Of a stretch of DNA of 6,615 bases, positions 6,405-6,615 are shown one piece after another (position 1 is the first letter of the stretch; every line of letters begins with the position of its first letter). The position numbers and the translations under genes were made by a program. Source of the DNA: Candidatus Cloacimonadota bacterium (lineage in GTDB: Bacteria > Cloacimonadota > Cloacimonadia > Cloacimonadales > TCS61). Under the pieces are notes generated by a model, which was not told where the DNA came from, ran no database searches, and saw only the letters and a list, made by a program, of their open reading frames with translations. The stretch covers positions 1 to 6,615 of the forward strand of contig DAOUVH010000054.1 in NCBI GenBank assembly GCA_030667725.1, read 5' to 3'.

Positions 6405-6615
6405 TTAATCGAATTTAATAACTTCGTATGGTAAATCCATTTCATTACCTGTTACGAGAGCAACGAGAGCATTCCAAATAAGATCTGCTCTGGGAGCACA
6501 TCCGGGAAGGAAGTAATCAATTTTCACAACTTCATGGCATGGATAAACTTTATCGAGTATCATTGGAAGTTCTTCATCATTTGGGATTATCTTTTCGTCA
6601 TTGGCTTGCACAGAA
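6405..6615 (-). CDS. hoxY: [NiFe]-hydrogenase small subunit, HoxY-like, C-terminal fragment (5' end outside window)
   Basis: The frame is open to the right edge, so only the last 70 codons are visible; a GTG at 6611 is internal and not the likely start. Seen: LPMILDKVYPCHEVV, then DYFLPGCAPRADLIWNALVAL, then a short tail ending LPYEVIKFD. The PGC cysteine corresponds to the last ligand of the proximal [4Fe-4S] cluster in the 20-kDa NADH dehydrogenase/HoxY family; this copy reads PGCAP where PGCPP is usual. The other cluster cysteines lie outside the window. Role: it carries electrons between the Ni-Fe site of the large subunit encoded 12 nt downstream and a partner, probably an NAD(P)-reducing diaphorase. 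MvhG of group 3c hydrogenases is the alternative. Confidence 0.85.
   Translation of the reverse strand, partial: SVQANDEKIIPNDEELPMILDKVYPCHEVVKIDYFLPGCAPRADLIWNALVALVTGNEMDLPYEVIKFD

Noticed and set aside
5739..6434. Plus-strand open frames opposite the hydrogenase large subunit
   Set aside because: The minus strand carries every hydrogenase motif without a break; these are antisense shadows.

Overview
All recognisable genes in this AT-rich window (about 40% G+C by eye) lie on the minus strand, so the biological order runs from position 6615 down to 1. The gene set points to an anaerobic or facultative bacterium with a cytoplasmic group 3 [NiFe] hydrogenase. The base composition, codon use and an HNH-bearing YprA-type helicase would suit a member of the FCB assemblage such as Cloacimonadota. 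That placement is a guess; the window has no rRNA or other marker gene.

Layout in transcription order. (1) 6615-4454 is a hydrogenase cassette. It holds the C-terminus of a HoxY-like small subunit (cut by the window edge), a complete HoxH-like catalytic large subunit, and a HoxW-like maturation endopeptidase that overlaps it by 8 nt. The large subunit still carries the 26-residue C-terminal tail that such a peptidase removes once nickel is inserted. (2) 4453-4338 is a short intergenic region. It has a near-perfect hairpin suited to terminate the hydrogenase transcript, then a second inverted repeat that covers the ribosome binding site of the next gene. (3) 4337-673 is a two-gene operon matching Bacillus subtilis yprA-yprB (mrfA-mrfB). 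An SF2 helicase with a C-terminal four-cysteine zinc (DUF1998/MZB) domain overlaps by 4 nt (ATGA) a DEDDh-exonuclease/TPR protein. (4) 596-1 is the first 198 codons of a TIGR01212/COG1242 radical SAM protein that runs off the left edge. It is missed by a plain ORF search because its stop codon lies outside the window.

The most notable feature is that the MrfA-like helicase contains a complete HNH nuclease module between the helicase/winged-helix part and the zinc domain. The mrfAB pair would then encode a helicase, an exonuclease and a candidate endonuclease. The second point of interest is the inverted repeat that would sequester the helicase's Shine-Dalgarno sequence. The hydrogenase and repair genes share a direction but are probably separate transcription units. 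No tRNA, rRNA, CRISPR array, insertion sequence or attachment site was seen, and no gene-free stretch exceeds 116 bases.
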